From Manganitrophus sp963718695 (GTDB taxonomy: Bacteria; Nitrospirota; Nitrospiria; SBBL01; Manganitrophaceae), in the NCBI GenBank assembly GCA_963718695.1, contig OY970371.1, positions 3,472,001 to 3,536,000 of the forward strand: 64,000 nucleotides of DNA, in the 5' to 3' direction. The translations under genes were made by a program, and so were the position numbers. Of the stretch, positions 24,135 through 33,237 are shown one piece after another (within the stretch, counting starts at the first letter, position 1; every line of letters begins with the position of its first letter). A model generated the notes under the pieces. It was not told the origin of the DNA. It made no database searches and was given only the letters and a program-made list of their open reading frames with translations.

Positions 24135-25130
24135 ATGAGGTATTTCATCACCGGCGCGACCGGCTTCGTCGGCGGCGCCATCGCGCGTCAACTGGTCACA
24201 GCGGGGCACCAGGTCGTCGCGCTTGTCCGGGACCCTGCCAAGGCGCACACGCTCTCCCGCCTCGGCATGACGCTCCATAAGGGAGACATTACCGACAAAG
24301 AGAGCATGCGCGCCCCGATGACCGGCGTCGACGGTCTCTTTCACGTGGCCGGTTGGTACAAAATCGGCTCCAAAACACCTTCTTTGGGAAAGCAGATCAA
24401 TATCGACGGAACGCGGAATGTTTTGGAGTTAATGAGCGCGCTTCGGATTCCGAAAGGGGTCTACACCAGCACGCTGCTGGTCTTCTCCGATACCCGGGGA
24501 AAACTCGTCGACGAGGCGACCCATTATGAGGGTCCGTGGCTTTCCGAATATGAACGGACCAAGTGGGTCGCGCAGACCCGGATCGCCGAGCCGATGATGA
24601 AAGAAGGATTGCCGCTGGTGATCGTGATGCCCGGTCTGGTTTACGGTCCGGGCGACACCAGCTCCGTTCGGGATCTCTTCATCCAATATTTGAAAAAGCA
24701 GCTCCCGATTTCGCCTCAGAAAACGGCTTACGCCTGGGGGCACGTCGAGGATATTGCCGAGGGCCATCTGCTCGCCATGGAAAAAGGACGGCCCGGGGAG
24801 CGTTATATCCTCGCCGGTCCGACACACACCTTGCAACAAGCCTTGGCGATTGCCGAGCAGATCACCCGGATTCCCGCACCCCGGCTTCACCCTTCTCCGG
24901 CTTTGCTGCGCCGCCTCGCTCAAATCGTACGATGGATCGAGCGGATCATTCCTCTTCCCGAGTTTTATCGGTCCGAAAGCATCCGCGCCATCGCCGGCGT
25001 GACCTATACCGGAGAGAGCAAAAAGGCCCAACGGGAACTCGGTTTCACCGCACGCCCGTTACAGGAAGGCCTGTGTGAAACACTCCTTCATGAAATGAGG
25101 CTCTTAGGAATCCGGCCCCAGAAGACTTGA
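24135..25130 (+). CDS. Extended SDR, NAD-dependent epimerase/dehydratase family
   Basis: 331 residues. The N-terminal Rossmann motif TGATGFVGG and the acceptor strand VVALVRDP suit NADP binding. The active-site Tyr-Lys is in YERTKW (YxxxK), with an upstream Ser/Thr-rich YTSTLLVFSD loop. The protein resembles dihydroflavonol-reductase/HpnA-like extended SDRs that act on lipid or sugar intermediates; the substrate cannot be assigned. It starts at ATG 24135 with weak ribosome-binding signals. A CRP/FNR-like dyad lies upstream. Confidence 0.88.
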   Translation: MRYFITGATGFVGGAIARQLVTAGHQVVALVRDPAKAHTLSRLGMTLHKGDITDKESMRAPMTGVDGLFHVAGWYKIGSKTPSLGKQINIDGTRNVLELMSALRIPKGVYTSTLLVFSDTRGKLVDEATHYEGPWLSEYERTKWVAQTRIAEPMMKEGLPLVIVMPGLVYGPGDTSSVRDLFIQYLKKQLPISPQKTAYAWGHVEDIAEGHLLAMEKGRPGERYILAGPTHTLQQALAIAEQITRIPAPRLHPSPALLRRLAQIVRWIERIIPLPEFYRSESIRAIAGVTYTGESKKAQRELGFTARPLQEGLCETLLHEMRLLGIRPQKT

Positions 25131-25199
25131 AGAACAAGGAGAGGACCTTAATTCGGTCTGGAATTGCACCTAGAGCGCAGGAATGTCTCATTCCTTACT

Positions 25200-25227
25200 T
25201 TGTCCGATGTGTACTTGCCGCTATAAT
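25200..25227 (+). promoter_or_regulatory. predicted mreB promoter
   Basis: TTGTCC (25200-25205), a 16-nt spacer and a perfect TATAAT (25222-25227), 45 nt before mreB. A dyad GGAATG-TCT-CATTCC (25180-25194) lies just upstream of the -35 element and could be an operator or the terminator stem of the preceding gene. Confidence 0.6.
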
Positions 25228-25272
25228 GACCTGTTCCGGATTCTCGGAACTTTTTAACAGTGAGGGAAAGGT

Positions 25273-26322
25273 ATGAAGCGTTTTACGGCACGGGCTCCTT
25301 GGTCGCGGCCTTATGGGGCGGCGGATATCTCGATCGATTTGGGAACGGCAAACACCCTCGTCTACATACGGGGACGCGGGATTGTCCTCAACGAGCCTTC
25401 GGTGGTGGCAGTCCGGGAAATCGCCGGCGGGAAGCAAGAGGTCGTTGCCGTCGGACTGGAGGCAAAAGCCCTCGTCGGAAAAACACCTCATTCGATCACC
25501 ACCATCCGCCCGATCAAAGAGGGGGTCATCGCCGATTACGATCTCGCCAAGGAGATGTTGGAGCACTTCATCAACCGATCCCGGCGGCCGTGGCAATTCG
25601 GAAAGCCCTCCATCGTCGTCACCCTTCCGCACGGCGTGACCGAGATCGAGAAGCGGGCCGTTGAAGAGGCCGGCTACTCCATCGGCGCAAGAAAGGTTCT
25701 TTTGATCAAAGAGCCGATCGCCGCGGCGATCGGCGCCGGTCTTCCGGTCCTGGAACCGGTCGGCAGCATGCTCGTCGACATCGGGGGCGGGACCACCGAG
25801 GTGGCGATCCTCTCGCTCGCCGGCATCGTCTCCTGTCATTCAATCCGTGTCGGCGGTGACGCCATGGATGAGAAGATCATTGAGATGGTCAAGCGAAAAC
25901 ACCGCCTCTATATCGGAGAGCAGACGGCGGAGAAGATCAAGATCTCTCTCGGGGCGGCCTGGTCCGACGGCACCGTCTATCGGGGCCGGGTGAAGGGACG
26001 CGACTCGGTCTCCGGTCTTCCGAAAATCGTCGAAGTCACCTCGGAAGAAATTCTGGAGGCGATCGCAGCTCCCCTGCGCGCCATCGTCAACGCCATCAAA
26101 ACGGCCCTCGCGAACACCCCCCCCGCGCTGGCGGGCGACATCGTCGAGAGAGGCATTATCATCACCGGCGGCGGGGCGCTCATCCGAAATATGGATACGC
26201 GTCTTCAACGCGAAACGGGACTCCCGATCCTCATCGACAAGAGCGCCCTGCTCAGCGTGGCCATCGGCGGCGGCAAGGCGATTGAGGACCCGGAGCTGCT
26301 CGAAGCGATCTCCAACAGCTAA
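25273..26322 (+). CDS. mreB: Actin-like cell-shape protein MreB
   Basis: 349 residues, the standard length. The actin-fold phosphate loops are clear: SIDLGTANTLVYIRG (phosphate 1), VDIGGGTTEVAILS (phosphate 2), and the adenosine motif GIIITGGGALIRNMD. It polymerises under the membrane and directs lateral wall synthesis in rods. mreCD and rodA do not follow; the next gene is a convergent cytochrome. It has its own strong promoter. A short extra N-terminal segment (MKRFTARAPWSRPYGA) precedes the usual start of the fold. Confidence 0.96.
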   Translation: MKRFTARAPWSRPYGAADISIDLGTANTLVYIRGRGIVLNEPSVVAVREIAGGKQEVVAVGLEAKALVGKTPHSITTIRPIKEGVIADYDLAKEMLEHFINRSRRPWQFGKPSIVVTLPHGVTEIEKRAVEEAGYSIGARKVLLIKEPIAAAIGAGLPVLEPVGSMLVDIGGGTTEVAILSLAGIVSCHSIRVGGDAMDEKIIEMVKRKHRLYIGEQTAEKIKISLGAAWSDGTVYRGRVKGRDSVSGLPKIVEVTSEEILEAIAAPLRAIVNAIKTALANTPPALAGDIVERGIIITGGGALIRNMDTRLQRETGLPILIDKSALLSVAIGGGKAIEDPELLEAISNS

Positions 26323-26323
26323 C

Positions 26324-26761
26324 TTATTTCAAGCTCCTCTCATAGACAACCGCCTGCCATGCCTCTTCCTCGCTGAGGAGGCCGGTATTGACGGCGGCGA
26401 TCATCCCGGTGCCGGGAATCCCGTTTTTCACCGCCCAGAACATCTCCCCCGCCGATTTACATTGTTTGAACTGCGGATTGGTAAAGTTCCGGGGCGAGGG
26501 GTTCAGGGAGGCCGCCAACATTCCATCTCCTTTCCCCGCCGGCCCGTGGCAGCCGGCGCAGGCCCCCTTTCCGTTGTAGATCTCTTTTCCCTTTTGAATC
26601 GTTTCGGGCGTCTCAGGGACCGGCGGCTTCAGCCCCTTGAATTGCGCCAGCTCCCCCGCCGGCACCCGCGGCGCACACGGTTCTTTTTCAGCGGCGATGG
26701 CGGACCAGGCGGTTGCGGATAAAACGATCATGAAAATGAATGTCGCGGTTAGGTGTCGCAT
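26324..26761 (-). CDS. Periplasmic monohaem cytochrome c (class I)
   Basis: 145 residues with a cleavable signal peptide (hydrophobic core about 7-23, AIAAE cleavage region). One haem-binding site, Cys68-Ala-Gly-Cys71-His72, and a probable distal ligand Met120 in GIPGTGM. The chain is otherwise like soluble c-type electron carriers with a GKGDGMLAASLNPSPRNF segment common in respiratory and photosynthetic c cytochromes. It would shuttle electrons in the periplasm; partners are not encoded nearby. It is convergent with mreB with no spacer. Confidence 0.93.
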   Translation of the reverse strand: MRHLTATFIFMIVLSATAWSAIAAEKEPCAPRVPAGELAQFKGLKPPVPETPETIQKGKEIYNGKGACAGCHGPAGKGDGMLAASLNPSPRNFTNPQFKQCKSAGEMFWAVKNGIPGTGMIAAVNTGLLSEEEAWQAVVYERSLK

Positions 26762-26942
26762 CGGTTCCTCCTTACAACAGGTTGGATGAGGTGCGGTGGC
26801 GCTTGGCGCTATCTCGACCCGCGAGGGGTCAAGGGAGGATCTCTGGGGTGTTTCGGTTTTCTTTGTGGGAAATTTAAATTAAAACGTGCTAGGAATATTC
26901 TACCGGATTGGGTTGGAGGGGATCAAGGGAAGGGATCAACCA

Positions 26943-26998
26943 TAGGGGCGGGGCCTCGCCCTGCCTGCACTGGGCGACCTACCGGGTCGCCCGTACAC
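26943..26998. repeat. Composite GC-rich palindromic repeat
   Basis: Two adjacent palindromes: GGGGCGGGGCCTCGCCCTGCC, and GGGCGACC-TACCG-GGTCGCCC with an 8-bp stem. It ends three nt before the stop of the downstream minus-strand gene. It belongs to the same family as 18797-18883. Confidence 0.6.
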
Positions 26999-27000
26999 CG

Positions 27001-27363
27001 TCACCCGCCGCGCAGCAATGCCACCAGATCGCTCACCGTTTTGGCGCGGATTTCCAGCTCCGGCAGCATCCGCTTCGCCTCTTTCACCGCCGCACCCCAG
27101 GTTTCCGGATGGCCGGCCTCTTGGCGAATCCGCGAAACTTCTTTCTCGATCTGTTCTATGTTTTGTTTCACAACGTGGTTCTTCGCGAGTGGAACCGCCA
27201 GATGGCCTTTAATCTGGTCCAGTTGCTGGTTGAGGAGCTCTTCCGGCAATTCGACCGGCCCCTCCGGGTTGATCACCATCCGGAGTGCCTGCGCGAGATA
27301 AGCGTAGTACATCCCGATCTGCATCGCCGCCTTCAACCCCACCTCCTGTCGCTCTTCCGTCAT
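27001..27363 (-). CDS. Helical protein of unknown function
   Basis: 120 residues, cytosolic by composition, with no signal or membrane segment. The first half (LKAAMQIGMYYAYLAQALRM) is amphipathic, followed by two charged helices with coiled-coil character (NIEQIEKEVSRIRQEAG). Start: ATG 27363 with AAGGAG five nt upstream; an adjacent GTG at 27366 is also possible. It lies just upstream of the S1/P1 nuclease end with no clear functional link. The family is not recognised. Confidence 0.75.
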   Translation of the reverse strand: MTEERQEVGLKAAMQIGMYYAYLAQALRMVINPEGPVELPEELLNQQLDQIKGHLAVPLAKNHVVKQNIEQIEKEVSRIRQEAGHPETWGAAVKEAKRMLPELEIRAKTVSDLVALLRGG

Positions 27364-27387
27364 CACCGCTCCTTTTTTATTTTCCTT

Positions 27388-28233
27388 TTATTTTCCGGTT
27401 TGGAACGCCTCGTTCAACACCCGCGCCAGCCGCACACCGGCCTTGGCGAGCAATTCATCCATCACCGGGCGACTCTTTTCAAAATAGCTCTTGGAAAGTC
27501 TTCGATTTTTAGGAAGGCGATAGGCCACGTCGACCGCGGCGCGATGGGCCTCCAGCGCCCAGTCGACCACCGTCCCTTTTTGAAGGTCGACGATCGACCG
27601 CTTCTTCAGCCAGGCTTGCAGGCGCTCCGCATAGGCCGCCTCGCTCAAGCCGGTTTGATCGATCAACCCCCCGTCCCAGACCGCGTGGAGGTTCCACGGC
27701 TTCTCCGCGAAGGGATGGATCTTCTCTCCGAAAAAGGTGACCCGAACATCATTCCCGCCGCGGTCGCCTCGGTTGGTGGTGTGGAGCGGCTGATGAAGGT
27801 CCGCGACAAAGTGGACGAGAAGCTTTAGCGCCTCCGCCCGCGCGGCGACGGGGCGGCTTCGATCAGAAAGGATCCGCCGGAAGCGCTCGATGGCGCCGAT
27901 GACGCACGCGCCCTCGGCGCAGTCCCGCTTTGGGTCGTAGTGCGATGCCTGAAAGGGGATATCGACGAAGTGCCAGGACGCCGTCTCGGGGCGGTCGCCC
28001 CGGATCCGATCGGCCCAATCGGAAACCGATGCGAGAGAGGCGTCCCCGAGCAATGCTTCGATCTCTTTCCGGGCGCGGTCGTCCAGGGAGCGTTCCGCCA
28101 CGTCGGCGACGATTCGATGCCCCGTCTCGCCCCAGGCATAGAGCGCATGGGGGGAAAGGAGAAAAAGGATAGGAAGGAGAAAAAAAAGAAGGGCCGCCCG
28201 TAAGCCGGCTTGCGATTTACAGCTGCTCGACAA
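27388..28233 (-). CDS. Secreted S1/P1-type zinc nuclease
   Basis: 281 residues. A signal peptide of about 34 residues leads to mature Trp in AWGETGH, the N-terminal zinc ligand of S1/P1 nucleases. Further ligands are in HFVDIPF, HFVADLHQPLHT and WNLHAVWD, so the tri-zinc site appears complete. The enzyme would degrade single-stranded DNA or RNA in the periplasm for phosphate or nucleoside salvage. Start: TTG at 28233, preceded by GAAGAAGGG and overlapping the end of the TraB gene by 17 nt; the longer frame to 28359 lies entirely inside that gene and has no signal sequence. Confidence 0.86.
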   Translation of the reverse strand: MSSSCKSQAGLRAALLFFLLPILFLLSPHALYAWGETGHRIVADVAERSLDDRARKEIEALLGDASLASVSDWADRIRGDRPETASWHFVDIPFQASHYDPKRDCAEGACVIGAIERFRRILSDRSRPVAARAEALKLLVHFVADLHQPLHTTNRGDRGGNDVRVTFFGEKIHPFAEKPWNLHAVWDGGLIDQTGLSEAAYAERLQAWLKKRSIVDLQKGTVVDWALEAHRAAVDVAYRLPKNRRLSKSYFEKSRPVMDELLAKAGVRLARVLNEAFQTGK

Positions 28234-29155
28234 CGTAGCCCTTCTTCCGCAGAAGATCGATGATGCTCCCTTTGCCGACCAGATGCCCGGCCCCGACCAC
28301 GGCAAAATAGCGGTGCTCCGTTTTAAGAAATGCCTCGATGTTGGAAGCCATCTCGGCATTCCGCTCGTAGATCAGCTTTTCATAGACCGGCGCCAATTCC
28401 GGCTCGTCGGTCATACTCTGGAAGATCAGCGCCTCGATGGCGCTCCCATCTCCCGCCTGCCATCCTTTGACAATCGAATCCATCTGCGCGGCCAGCAGAT
28501 CGATATCGGAGAGGGTATACCGGAGAAAGAGCTCCTGAAGACGATCGGGAAAGCTGTCGAAGAGGCTGACCTGATATTCGACCGTTTCGAAGGCCGTGAT
28601 CTGCTTCTTCCCTTTGGCTTGCGTGAGGAAGTGATCGTCGATGCCATACCGCTTGTCGAACCCAAGACGCTGCAGCTCGACCGACTGGAGCATCACCGCC
28701 AGGACCCACGGCTTGAACCGGTTGAATGCCTCCATCGGCATGCCGGCCTCTTGAAACTTCTTCTCTACGAGTCGATAGGTTTCTTTGGAGACCTTTTGGT
28801 CGAGCGTTTCGGTCGGCGGATAGCTCCCGTATTGGACGAAGAGCGATTGAAGCCCGCGCATATCGAATTCGTCCGGATTGATTTCGACCACGAGCGTGTC
28901 GGATTGATCAAAGGCGGCTTCAATGGACGGATGGAGCGGATAGAGCTCCGGCTTGGCCACATGGATGGAGCCGAGGAGATACACCGTGGCGGTGTCCGAC
29001 CGAACCGACCAGAGGAAATTTTTCCGGCTGGTGGCCGAACCGTTCCCGAGGCCATCGGAGCGGGTCTCTTTTGGAGCGGAAGCACAGGAAAATTGGAAAA
29101 GGAAAACCACCAGAAGGAGGGATCGAAAAATAGGCACTCTTTTTCTCCTTTTCAT
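28217..29155 (-). CDS. TraB/GumN-family lipoprotein
   Basis: 312 residues. A lipoprotein signal (MKRRKR, hydrophobic core, FQFSCAS) gives lipid-modified Cys at about 24. The TraB/GumN domain has both conserved GxxH motifs: LLGSIHV near the N-terminus and VVGAGHLVG near the C-terminus. A central conserved Glu lies in VVEINPDEF. The family is related to Tiki-type metalloproteases; the activity of bacterial members is uncertain. It overlaps the S1/P1 nuclease gene by 17 nt, so it is coupled to it and both products act outside the cytoplasm. Confidence 0.9.
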   Translation of the reverse strand: MKRRKRVPIFRSLLLVVFLFQFSCASAPKETRSDGLGNGSATSRKNFLWSVRSDTATVYLLGSIHVAKPELYPLHPSIEAAFDQSDTLVVEINPDEFDMRGLQSLFVQYGSYPPTETLDQKVSKETYRLVEKKFQEAGMPMEAFNRFKPWVLAVMLQSVELQRLGFDKRYGIDDHFLTQAKGKKQITAFETVEYQVSLFDSFPDRLQELFLRYTLSDIDLLAAQMDSIVKGWQAGDGSAIEALIFQSMTDEPELAPVYEKLIYERNAEMASNIEAFLKTEHRYFAVVGAGHLVGKGSIIDLLRKKGYVVEQL

Positions 29156-29258
29156 CAGAACACTCTCTTCAATTGAGATGAGAGCTGATTATAAGATTTC
29201 AAAAGGAGAAATAAAAGAAAAAAGACCGGATGCAATCAGAATCAGCGACCGATGTCGG

Positions 29259-31700
29259 CTACAGGGGGATCTTCCGCAACCGGAGGGCATTCCCGATCAC
29301 GGAAACGGAGCTGAGGCTCATTGCGGCGGCGGCGATCATCGGGCTCAGCAGGATGCCGAAGAAAGGATAGAGCACCCCGGCGGCAATCGGAACCCCCAGG
29401 ACATTATAGATGAAAGCGAAGAGCAGGTTCTGGCGGATATTTCGCATCGTCGCGCGGCTTAATCGGACGGCGCGGACCACTCCGCGAAGGTCCCCCTTTA
29501 CCAAGGTCACATCGGCGCTCTCGATCGCCACATCGGTTCCCGTTCCCATCGCAATCCCGACGTCGGCCTGCGCCAGGGCGGGCGCATCGTTGATACCGTC
29601 GCCGGCCATCGCCACGCGGTGACCCTCCGCCTGAAGACGCTTGATGACCTCGCTTTTCTGCTCCGGGAGAACTTCCGCGATCACCTCGTCGATTCCGAGC
29701 TTCCGGGCGACCGCCTCGGCGGTGGTCCGGCTGTCGCCGGTGAGCATCACCGTCCGGAGCCCCTCTGACTTCAGCGCCGCAATCGCCTCCGGGGTCGATT
29801 CCTTGATCGGATCGGCCAGTCCCAGCAGCCCCGCCGGTTTGTCATCGACGGCGACGAAAACCACCGTCTGGCCGTCGCGGCGGAGCGCTTCGGCTTGTTC
29901 AATCAGGCGATCGACCGGCAGTTTCAACGCCTCGAAGAGGGCACGGTTGCCGAGCGCCACCTTTCGGCCGTCAAGGGTGGCCACCACCCCTTTTCCGGTG
30001 ATCGACCGAAAATCTTTTGCTTCGGTCAAAGGGAGACCCCTTTCCTTCGCGCCCGCGACAATCGCGCTTGCGAGCGGGTGCTCACTCCCTCGCTCAAGAC
30101 TCGCGGCCAGCCGGAGGAGATCCTCCTCTTTCCATCCCTCTTCCGGAACCACCGTGATGAGACGGGGCCGTCCCTCGGTCAAGGTCCCGGTCTTGTCGCA
30201 GACCAGCGTGTCGACCTTCTCCAAGACCTCGAGCGCTTCGGCGTTTTTGAAGAGAACGCCGGCGGTCGCGCCGCGGCCGGTGGCGACCATGATCGACATC
30301 GGCGTCGCCAGCCCCAACGCGCAGGGACAGGCGATGATCAGAACGGCAACGGCGTTGACGATGGCATAGGCCAATCGCGGCTCGGGCCCGATCGTCCACC
30401 AGACGACAAACGTGATGGCCGAAACGGCGACCACGATCGGAACGAAATAGGCCGAGACGACATCGGCGAGCCGTTGAATCGGGGCGCGGCTCCGCTGCGC
30501 TTCGCTAACCATCCGGACGATCTGGGCGAGCAGCGTGTCGGCGCCGACCCGCTCGGCGCGCATGATGAAGCTGCCGGTCGCGTTGACCGTCCCGCCGGTC
30601 ACGCGGTCCCCCGGTTTCTTTTCCACCGGAATCGGCTCGCCGGTGATCATCGATTCATCGACCGAGCTGGTCCCCTCCACAATCACCCCGTCCACCGGGA
30701 TGCGTTCCCCCGGCCGGACCCGGAGAAGATCGCCGGGGTGCACCTGCTCCAGCGGAACATCTTCCTCCGTCTGATCCCGGAGCCGCCGTGCCGTCTTCGG
30801 CGCGAGGCCGAGAAGCGCGCGGATGGCGCTGCTGGTCCGGCTGCGGGCCCGCAGCTCCAAAACTTGACCGAGCTGGACCAGAACGATAATCGCCGCGGAG
30901 ACCTCGAAATAAACCGGAACCTGGCCCTGGTGACCCCGGACCGTTTCCGGAAAGAGCTCCGGGAAGAGAACCGCCACAACACTGTAGAGGTAGGCGATCC
31001 CGGTCCCGATGGCAATCAGGGTGAACATGTTCAGCGAACGGTTGACGATGGAGTTCCAGCCCCGCTGAAAAAAAGGCCCTCCCCCCCAAAGAACAACCGG
31101 GGTTGCAAGAAGAAACTGAATCCAAGCGAAGAGACGGGGCGACCCAATGTGCTCCAGCGGATTTCCCGGAATCATCTCCGACATCGACAGCAGCACCAGC
31201 GGAATCGTTAATGAGGCGCTGATTCGGAAGCGGCGGGTCATATCGACCAGCTCGGGATTGGCCTCTTCTTCGAGCGTCACCGTTCTCGGCTCCAGCGCCA
31301 TCCCGCAGATCGGGCACGATCCGGGCGCGTCCTGGACGATCTCCGGATGCATCGGGCAGACATATTCGGTCTTCGTCGCCGGAGCGGTGATCATTTCCGG
31401 CTCCAACGCCATTCCGCACTTCGGACAGGCCCCCGGACCGAGCTGCCGGACTTCGGGGTCCATCGGACAGATATATTCGGTCCCCGGAGGGGGCGGAGGA
31501 GAAGGCTCGGCCGCCGGCGCCCCTTCTAGGAACTGAGCGGGCGATTCACGAAACCGGTCGAGACAAAATTGGGAGCAGAAATAGTAGGTCTTCCCTTGAT
31601 AGTCGAATGTCCCGACCGACTCTTCCGGCGTGATCTCCATTAAGCAGATCGGATCGGTAAATGTTTTTTTTGTCTTTTCACCCTGCGTTTCGGGAGACAT
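29259..31700 (-). CDS. copA: Copper-exporting P1B-type ATPase with YHS and tandem heavy-metal-binding domains
   Basis: 813 residues. An N-terminal YHS domain (DPICLMEITPEE...YYFCSQFCLDRF) is followed by two copies of the heavy-metal-binding motif YICPMDPEV...CPKCGMALEP and YVCPMHPEI...CPICGMALEP. Eight membrane helices carry the metal-transporting CPC motif in IACPCALGLATP near residue 460. The phosphorylation site is DKTGTLTEG near 501, and the hinge GDGINDAPAL is present. By subtype (CPC, no HMA ferredoxin-like domain) it exports Cu+ or Ag+. A TATAAT box lies upstream. It stands alone with no CueR/CsoR gene nearby. Confidence 0.94.
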   Translation of the reverse strand: MSPETQGEKTKKTFTDPICLMEITPEESVGTFDYQGKTYYFCSQFCLDRFRESPAQFLEGAPAAEPSPPPPPGTEYICPMDPEVRQLGPGACPKCGMALEPEMITAPATKTEYVCPMHPEIVQDAPGSCPICGMALEPRTVTLEEEANPELVDMTRRFRISASLTIPLVLLSMSEMIPGNPLEHIGSPRLFAWIQFLLATPVVLWGGGPFFQRGWNSIVNRSLNMFTLIAIGTGIAYLYSVVAVLFPELFPETVRGHQGQVPVYFEVSAAIIVLVQLGQVLELRARSRTSSAIRALLGLAPKTARRLRDQTEEDVPLEQVHPGDLLRVRPGERIPVDGVIVEGTSSVDESMITGEPIPVEKKPGDRVTGGTVNATGSFIMRAERVGADTLLAQIVRMVSEAQRSRAPIQRLADVVSAYFVPIVVAVSAITFVVWWTIGPEPRLAYAIVNAVAVLIIACPCALGLATPMSIMVATGRGATAGVLFKNAEALEVLEKVDTLVCDKTGTLTEGRPRLITVVPEEGWKEEDLLRLAASLERGSEHPLASAIVAGAKERGLPLTEAKDFRSITGKGVVATLDGRKVALGNRALFEALKLPVDRLIEQAEALRRDGQTVVFVAVDDKPAGLLGLADPIKESTPEAIAALKSEGLRTVMLTGDSRTTAEAVARKLGIDEVIAEVLPEQKSEVIKRLQAEGHRVAMAGDGINDAPALAQADVGIAMGTGTDVAIESADVTLVKGDLRGVVRAVRLSRATMRNIRQNLLFAFIYNVLGVPIAAGVLYPFFGILLSPMIAAAAMSLSSVSVIGNALRLRKIPL

Positions 31701-31777
31701 GTTGATTCCTTAACAAGGACGAATTGTATGCAGCCTTACAAAGATATTCTATTATAGGTCGGGCGTGAATTCCACCG

Positions 31778-32395
31778 TCATGGAAGAACGTTTGACGGGC
31801 CGGCCTCTCGGATATCTCCTTTGACCGAAGCGCCGGCGGAGAGGGCGAACGTGGCCCCTTCCTGCAGCGTCATCGCGGTCCGGACGATCCGCGCCCGGTC
31901 GACGATATGGATGGCCCCGAGATAGAGGTGATTGCTCGGAATAAACACGGAGGCAAGCTCGCGCCGCGTTCCATCCTCTTGCAGCAGGCTGAACTCGCTG
32001 GTCAGGAACCCGGCGTTAAAGCCGCCGCCGTCGGGCTGTCTGACGAAGACAAATTCTTTGAAACCGGAAGGATTGTTCGGGTTGAAGCTGTCGACGATCT
32101 GCTTGATGCCGCGGTAGAGCCCCTTGACGATCGGAAGGTGGTCTAAAAAGCGATCCATCCATCCTAGAAAGAGGGCGCCGCTCACGCTCGAGACGACCAG
32201 GCCGGCGACAAAAATAACCGCGATCGTCGCCAAAACGCCGAGCCCCCAGATCTCGAGCCCGAAAACACGGCGGAGCCACGGCTGGGCGACGCTGTCGATC
32301 AGGTGAAAGAGCCAAATCAACAGGGTCACCGTAAGATAAAGGGGCAACAGGGCGAGCAGCCCGGTCAGCAGGGTGTTCCGAAGTTGCTTCATCAT
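31778..32395 (-). CDS. DUF502 integral membrane protein
   Basis: 205 residues. Two N-terminal transmembrane helices (NTLLTGLLALLPLYLTVTLL and VLATIAVIFVAGLVVS) are followed by the family signature DHLPIVKGLYRGIKQI and a beta-rich C-terminal domain (FVFVRQPDGGGFNAGFLT...SVFIPSNHLY). DUF502 proteins are widespread in Gram-negative bacteria and have no established function. It seems monocistronic. Confidence 0.88.
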   Translation of the reverse strand: MMKQLRNTLLTGLLALLPLYLTVTLLIWLFHLIDSVAQPWLRRVFGLEIWGLGVLATIAVIFVAGLVVSSVSGALFLGWMDRFLDHLPIVKGLYRGIKQIVDSFNPNNPSGFKEFVFVRQPDGGGFNAGFLTSEFSLLQEDGTRRELASVFIPSNHLYLGAIHIVDRARIVRTAMTLQEGATFALSAGASVKGDIREAGPSNVLP

Positions 32396-32473
32396 TCTCT
32401 TTCTCCATGGACGGAACGAACGGAGTCGTTGTCTATTTTAACTCCGTAATCCGAATTCCGCACGCCGCACTTT

Positions 32474-33208
32474 TTAGACCCCCCATCCTCCGCTCAGATG
32501 GATATTCCCCCCGGTCACGTAGCGGGCCTCTTCCGAGAGGAGAAAGCGGGCGACCGACACCGCATCGGAAAGCTCCCCGACGTAGCCGGCCGGGATGTTT
32601 TTGATCATCCCCGCCATCTCCGACTCGGGCGCGCTCCCGGAGCGAATAAACCCGGGGGAAATCGCATTGACGGTAATCCCATGTGGCGCGAGGAGCTTTG
32701 CGAGAGAGCGGGTGAGAATCAAAACACCGACTTTGGAGATATAGTGCGCCGTGATCTGCGGCTGGCCGATCATCTGATCGGCGTTGGCCATGCTGAAGCT
32801 GACGATCCGCCCCCACCGCCGCGTCTTCATCCCGGGGGCGACAAGCCGGCTGAGGTAGAAGAGCGGATGAAGATTATGATCGAACATCGCATGCCACCCT
32901 TCGAGGGTCTCCTCCAGGAGATTCACCCGATGATACGGGCCCGCCGCGTGGATGAGCGCGTCAATCCGTCCCCATTCCCCTTCGACCTGTTTTACCAGTG
33001 CCTCCGCGATCTTCGGATCGGAAACATCGGCCCGAACCGAAAGGGCCCGCACCCCCTTCCTCCGGATCGCCTCCGCCGTCTCATCGGCTTCTTTCTGACT
33101 GGTCCGATAACAGAGCGCCACCGACCATCCGCGCTCCGCCAGATCGAGCCCGATCGCGCGCCCGATCCCCTTCGCGCCCCCTGTTATCAGCGCAACCCGC
33201 TCCGACAT
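32474..33208 (-). CDS. Short-chain dehydrogenase/reductase (FabG-like)
   Basis: 244 residues. The TGGAKGIGRAIG cofactor loop, the NADP-favouring CYRTSQ after strand 2, VRADVSD, HAAGPY in place of the usual NNAG, and catalytic Tyr/Lys in YHISKVG. The C-terminal YVTGGNIHLSGGWGV is the classical FabG ending, so it could be a 3-oxoacyl-ACP reductase paralogue or a pteridine/quinone reductase. Start: ATG 33208 with GAGG upstream; the longer frame from 33238 adds an improbable leader. It is followed by large palindromes. Confidence 0.9.
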   Translation of the reverse strand: MSERVALITGGAKGIGRAIGLDLAERGWSVALCYRTSQKEADETAEAIRRKGVRALSVRADVSDPKIAEALVKQVEGEWGRIDALIHAAGPYHRVNLLEETLEGWHAMFDHNLHPLFYLSRLVAPGMKTRRWGRIVSFSMANADQMIGQPQITAHYISKVGVLILTRSLAKLLAPHGITVNAISPGFIRSGSAPESEMAGMIKNIPAGYVGELSDAVSVARFLLSEEARYVTGGNIHLSGGWGV

Positions 33209-33237
33209 GATTTCCTCTCCTTTAGAGTCACAGTACA

